This document shows, in pieces, positions 4,234 to 5,698 of a stretch of DNA of 5,698 nucleotides (position 1 is its first letter; every line of letters begins with the position of its first letter). Source of the stretch: Huberarchaeum crystalense [NCBI: Candidatus Huberarchaeum crystalense] (GTDB taxonomy: Archaea > Huberarchaeota > Huberarchaeia > Huberarchaeales); NCBI GenBank assembly GCA_002790315.1, contig PFUW01000021.1, positions 3,473 through 9,170 on the forward strand. The letters run 5' to 3'. Below the pieces are notes generated by a model. The model was not told the DNA's origin and searched no databases. It worked only from the letters and a program-made list of their open reading frames with translations. The translations under genes were made by a program, and so were the position numbers.

Positions 4234-5545
4234 ATTGTGCGCAACAAAATCCAAAAAATTAAAAATACTTATTATAGATAAAGGAAAAGAGCCATTAAAA
4301 AGAGATCCTAAAAAAGAACCAACAGATCTTGTTTTTGGTGTTGGGGGTGCAGGTATGTTTTCAGATGGAAAACTAAACCTAAATGTTGATATTGGCGGTG
4401 ACCTTAAAGAAATAAACATATCTCGAGAAGAATTATTACAACTTATTGAAAAAGTTGATGAACTTTTTGTGGAGCTTGGAGTGTCGCGCTCTTTTTTAAA
4501 TGCAAACAAAATTAAGATCAATGAATTAAAAAAGCAAGCAAGCATAAATGGTATTGGGTTTATTTATGGAAAACAAAAGCATATTGGCACTGATGTTTTA
4601 AAAAAAATAATTAATAAATTTTACAATAAACTAAAAACAAAAGATGTTAAGTTTATGCTTGAAACAGGTGTTGAAAATATAAAAATGTTTAAAGAAAGGT
4701 ATATAATAGAAACAAATAAAGGTATAATTATGGCCAAGTATGTTTTGTGCGCGCCAGGAAGATGCGGCGCACATTGGCTCAAAAATCAAGCAGATTTATT
4801 GAATATAAAAACAAGTCCTGGGTATATAGATGTTGGTGTTCGTGTTGAATTTCCTGAATTGGTTTATAAAGACATTGAAGAAGTTATGTATGATGCAAAA
4901 TTTAGATGTTATACAAAGACATACGATGATTTGGTGCGCACTTTTTGTACAAATCCGCGCGGTTTGGTTGTTAGAGAGCAGTATGATGGCTTTTCTATTA
5001 TCAATGGACACGCAGAGTCAAAAGGTAAAACTTCAAATACAAATCTTGCTCTTTTAGTGCGCGTAGAATTAATGGAACCATCAAAAACCAGCGTAGATTA
5101 TGGTAAATATATTGTTCATCTTGCAAATGTTGTTGGAAATGGGAAGCCATTGATACAAAGATATAAAGATCTAACCGCAGGCAGAAGAAGCACTTGGGAC
5201 AGAATAAACAGATCATTTGTAGAGCCAAGTTGCAAGGATGTTTATCCTGGCGATATTTCATATGCATTACCCCACAGAATAGTTCAAAACATAATTGAAG
5301 CAATTAAAAAATTAGATAAGATAATGCCAGGCATTGCATCTGACACAACGCTTTTGTATGCTCCTGAGGTTAAGTTTTATGAAATAAAATATCTAATTAA
5401 TAATTGGTTTGAAACAACATCTTCTGGTTTGTTTGTTGCAGGTGATGCAAGCGGTTTTTCTCGCGGAATTGTTTATTCTGCTTTAACAGGTATTATTGCT
5501 GCACAAGGTATAAAAGAAAAAATATTAAAAACCCCAAACAATTAG
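4220..5545 (+). CDS. FAD-dependent dehydrogenase, COG2509-like (main part, N-terminus frameshifted)
   Basis: The frame is open for 441 codons and matches the uncharacterised FAD-dependent dehydrogenase family COG2509. Seen in order: LKILIIDKG (residues 14-22, second Rossmann strand with the ribose-binding Asp); the family signature FGVGGAGMFSDGKLN (39-53); KHIGTDVLKKII; YVLCAPGRCGAHWL; a VGVRVEFPEL segment; FCTNPRGLVV; GRRSTWDRINRSFVEPS; and the C-terminal FAD-contacting GLFVAGDASG (403-412) with GIVYSALTGIIAAQGI. Substrate and partner are unknown for this family. The open frame has only TTG (4220) at its 5' end and lacks the GxGxxG loop, which is found in another frame at 4135-4233; the true gene very likely starts at ATG 4135 (469 residues, normal length). 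Apart from the 5' lesion the sequence looks well conserved, arguing for an error or recent mutation rather than old decay. Confidence 0.85.
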   Translation: MLANELCATKSKKLKILIIDKGKEPLKRDPKKEPTDLVFGVGGAGMFSDGKLNLNVDIGGDLKEINISREELLQLIEKVDELFVELGVSRSFLNANKIKINELKKQASINGIGFIYGKQKHIGTDVLKKIINKFYNKLKTKDVKFMLETGVENIKMFKERYIIETNKGIIMAKYVLCAPGRCGAHWLKNQADLLNIKTSPGYIDVGVRVEFPELVYKDIEEVMYDAKFRCYTKTYDDLVRTFCTNPRGLVVREQYDGFSIINGHAESKGKTSNTNLALLVRVELMEPSKTSVDYGKYIVHLANVVGNGKPLIQRYKDLTAGRRSTWDRINRSFVEPSCKDVYPGDISYALPHRIVQNIIEAIKKLDKIMPGIASDTTLLYAPEVKFYEIKYLINNWFETTSSGLFVAGDASGFSRGIVYSALTGIIAAQGIKEKILKTPNN

Positions 5546-5559
5546 GTAATTAGTTGTAT

Positions 5560-5698
5560 ATGGTTGAGCGCAAAATATTTAATAAACACAATATAATATT
5601 TAGAAAAAATATAAATTTTGATTTTGTAATTGCTGTTTATTTAATGATTTTGAATTTTGATTTTGTAATTGCTGTTTATTTAATGATTTTGAATTTTG
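5560..5698 (+). CDS. Possible start of a small gene containing 13-residue repeats (partial, runs off window)
   Basis: From ATG 5560, 14 nt after the dehydrogenase stop, a frame stays open for 46 codons to the window end. It begins MVERKIFNKHNIIFRKNI and then repeats NFDFVIAVYLMIL, a hydrophobic 13-residue unit that could form membrane segments. No family is recognised. Against it: there is no Shine-Dalgarno, and the 39-bp repeat period is a multiple of three, so frames remain open automatically. The minus strand is also open here, from the window edge to TAA at 5600-5602, reading a hydrophilic repeat QNSKSLNKQQLQN, and could instead be the end of a gene coming from the right. The sequence shown cannot settle which strand, if either, is coding. 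Confidence 0.3.
   Translation, partial: MVERKIFNKHNIIFRKNINFDFVIAVYLMILNFDFVIAVYLMILNF
5614..5698. repeat. 39-bp tandem repeat continuing past the window end
   Basis: The unit begins aattttgattttgtaattgc. Copies start at 5614, 5653 and 5692; the first two are identical and the third is cut off by the window end after 7 bases. The total copy number is unknown. Confidence 0.93.

Noticed and set aside
4171-4545. 124-codon minus-strand frame
   Set aside because: Antisense to the conserved FGVGGAGMFSDGKLN region of the dehydrogenase, so a shadow.
1-5698. Insertion sequence or transposase
   Set aside because: No transposase-like protein, no long terminal inverted repeats and no target-site duplication were seen; the repeats are local tandem duplications.

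Overview
The window looks like a piece of a very AT-rich, compact archaeal genome, most likely from the DPANN group (Woesearchaeota/Pacearchaeota-like). The domain call rests on genes seen here: ribosomal proteins L44e and S27e, which bacteria lack; a DRG-type GTPase with a C-terminal TGS domain; a tRNA without encoded CCA; and TATA-like boxes about 20-24 nt before start codons, as expected for leaderless archaeal transcripts. The DPANN placement is an inference from base composition, short genes and the lysine-rich microprotein, not from a search.

Layout. Positions 16-969 (minus strand) form a tight translation operon in the order rpl44e, rps27e, gatC, with a 4-nt ATGA overlap and then a 1-nt gap. 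S27e carries a long basic, low-complexity C-terminal tail. A tRNA-Asp(GUC) gene runs the other way at 1098-1169 and converges on a DRG-family GTPase gene (1200-2297, minus). Upstream of DRG is an exact 4 x 66-bp tandem array (2269-2532). Each unit contains the DRG TATA box, start codon and first codons, so the gene has three extra promoter-plus-start copies in front of it. Next comes an RNase Z gene (2570-3469, minus), whose own promoter region holds a 33-bp-period duplication.

Positions 3470-4134 are mostly gene-free. They hold a 19-residue lysine-rich microprotein with a strong Shine-Dalgarno site (3872-3931), a hairpin followed by a CACCTCCTT motif resembling the 3' end of 16S rRNA, and a 44-bp direct repeat. 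A COG2509-type FAD-dependent dehydrogenase follows (4135-5545, plus). Its dinucleotide-binding N-terminus is split off by an apparent frameshift near 4217-4227, and the first glycine of the GxGxxG loop is replaced by Arg. The window ends in a 39-bp tandem repeat that may lie within a small plus-strand gene starting at 5560.

Functionally, most genes serve translation: two ribosomal proteins, an aminoacyl-tRNA amidotransferase subunit, a tRNA, a tRNA 3'-processing nuclease and a ribosome-associated GTPase. The most unusual theme is repeated short tandem duplication next to gene starts (periods 66, 33, 59 and 39), above all the amplified DRG promoter/start unit.
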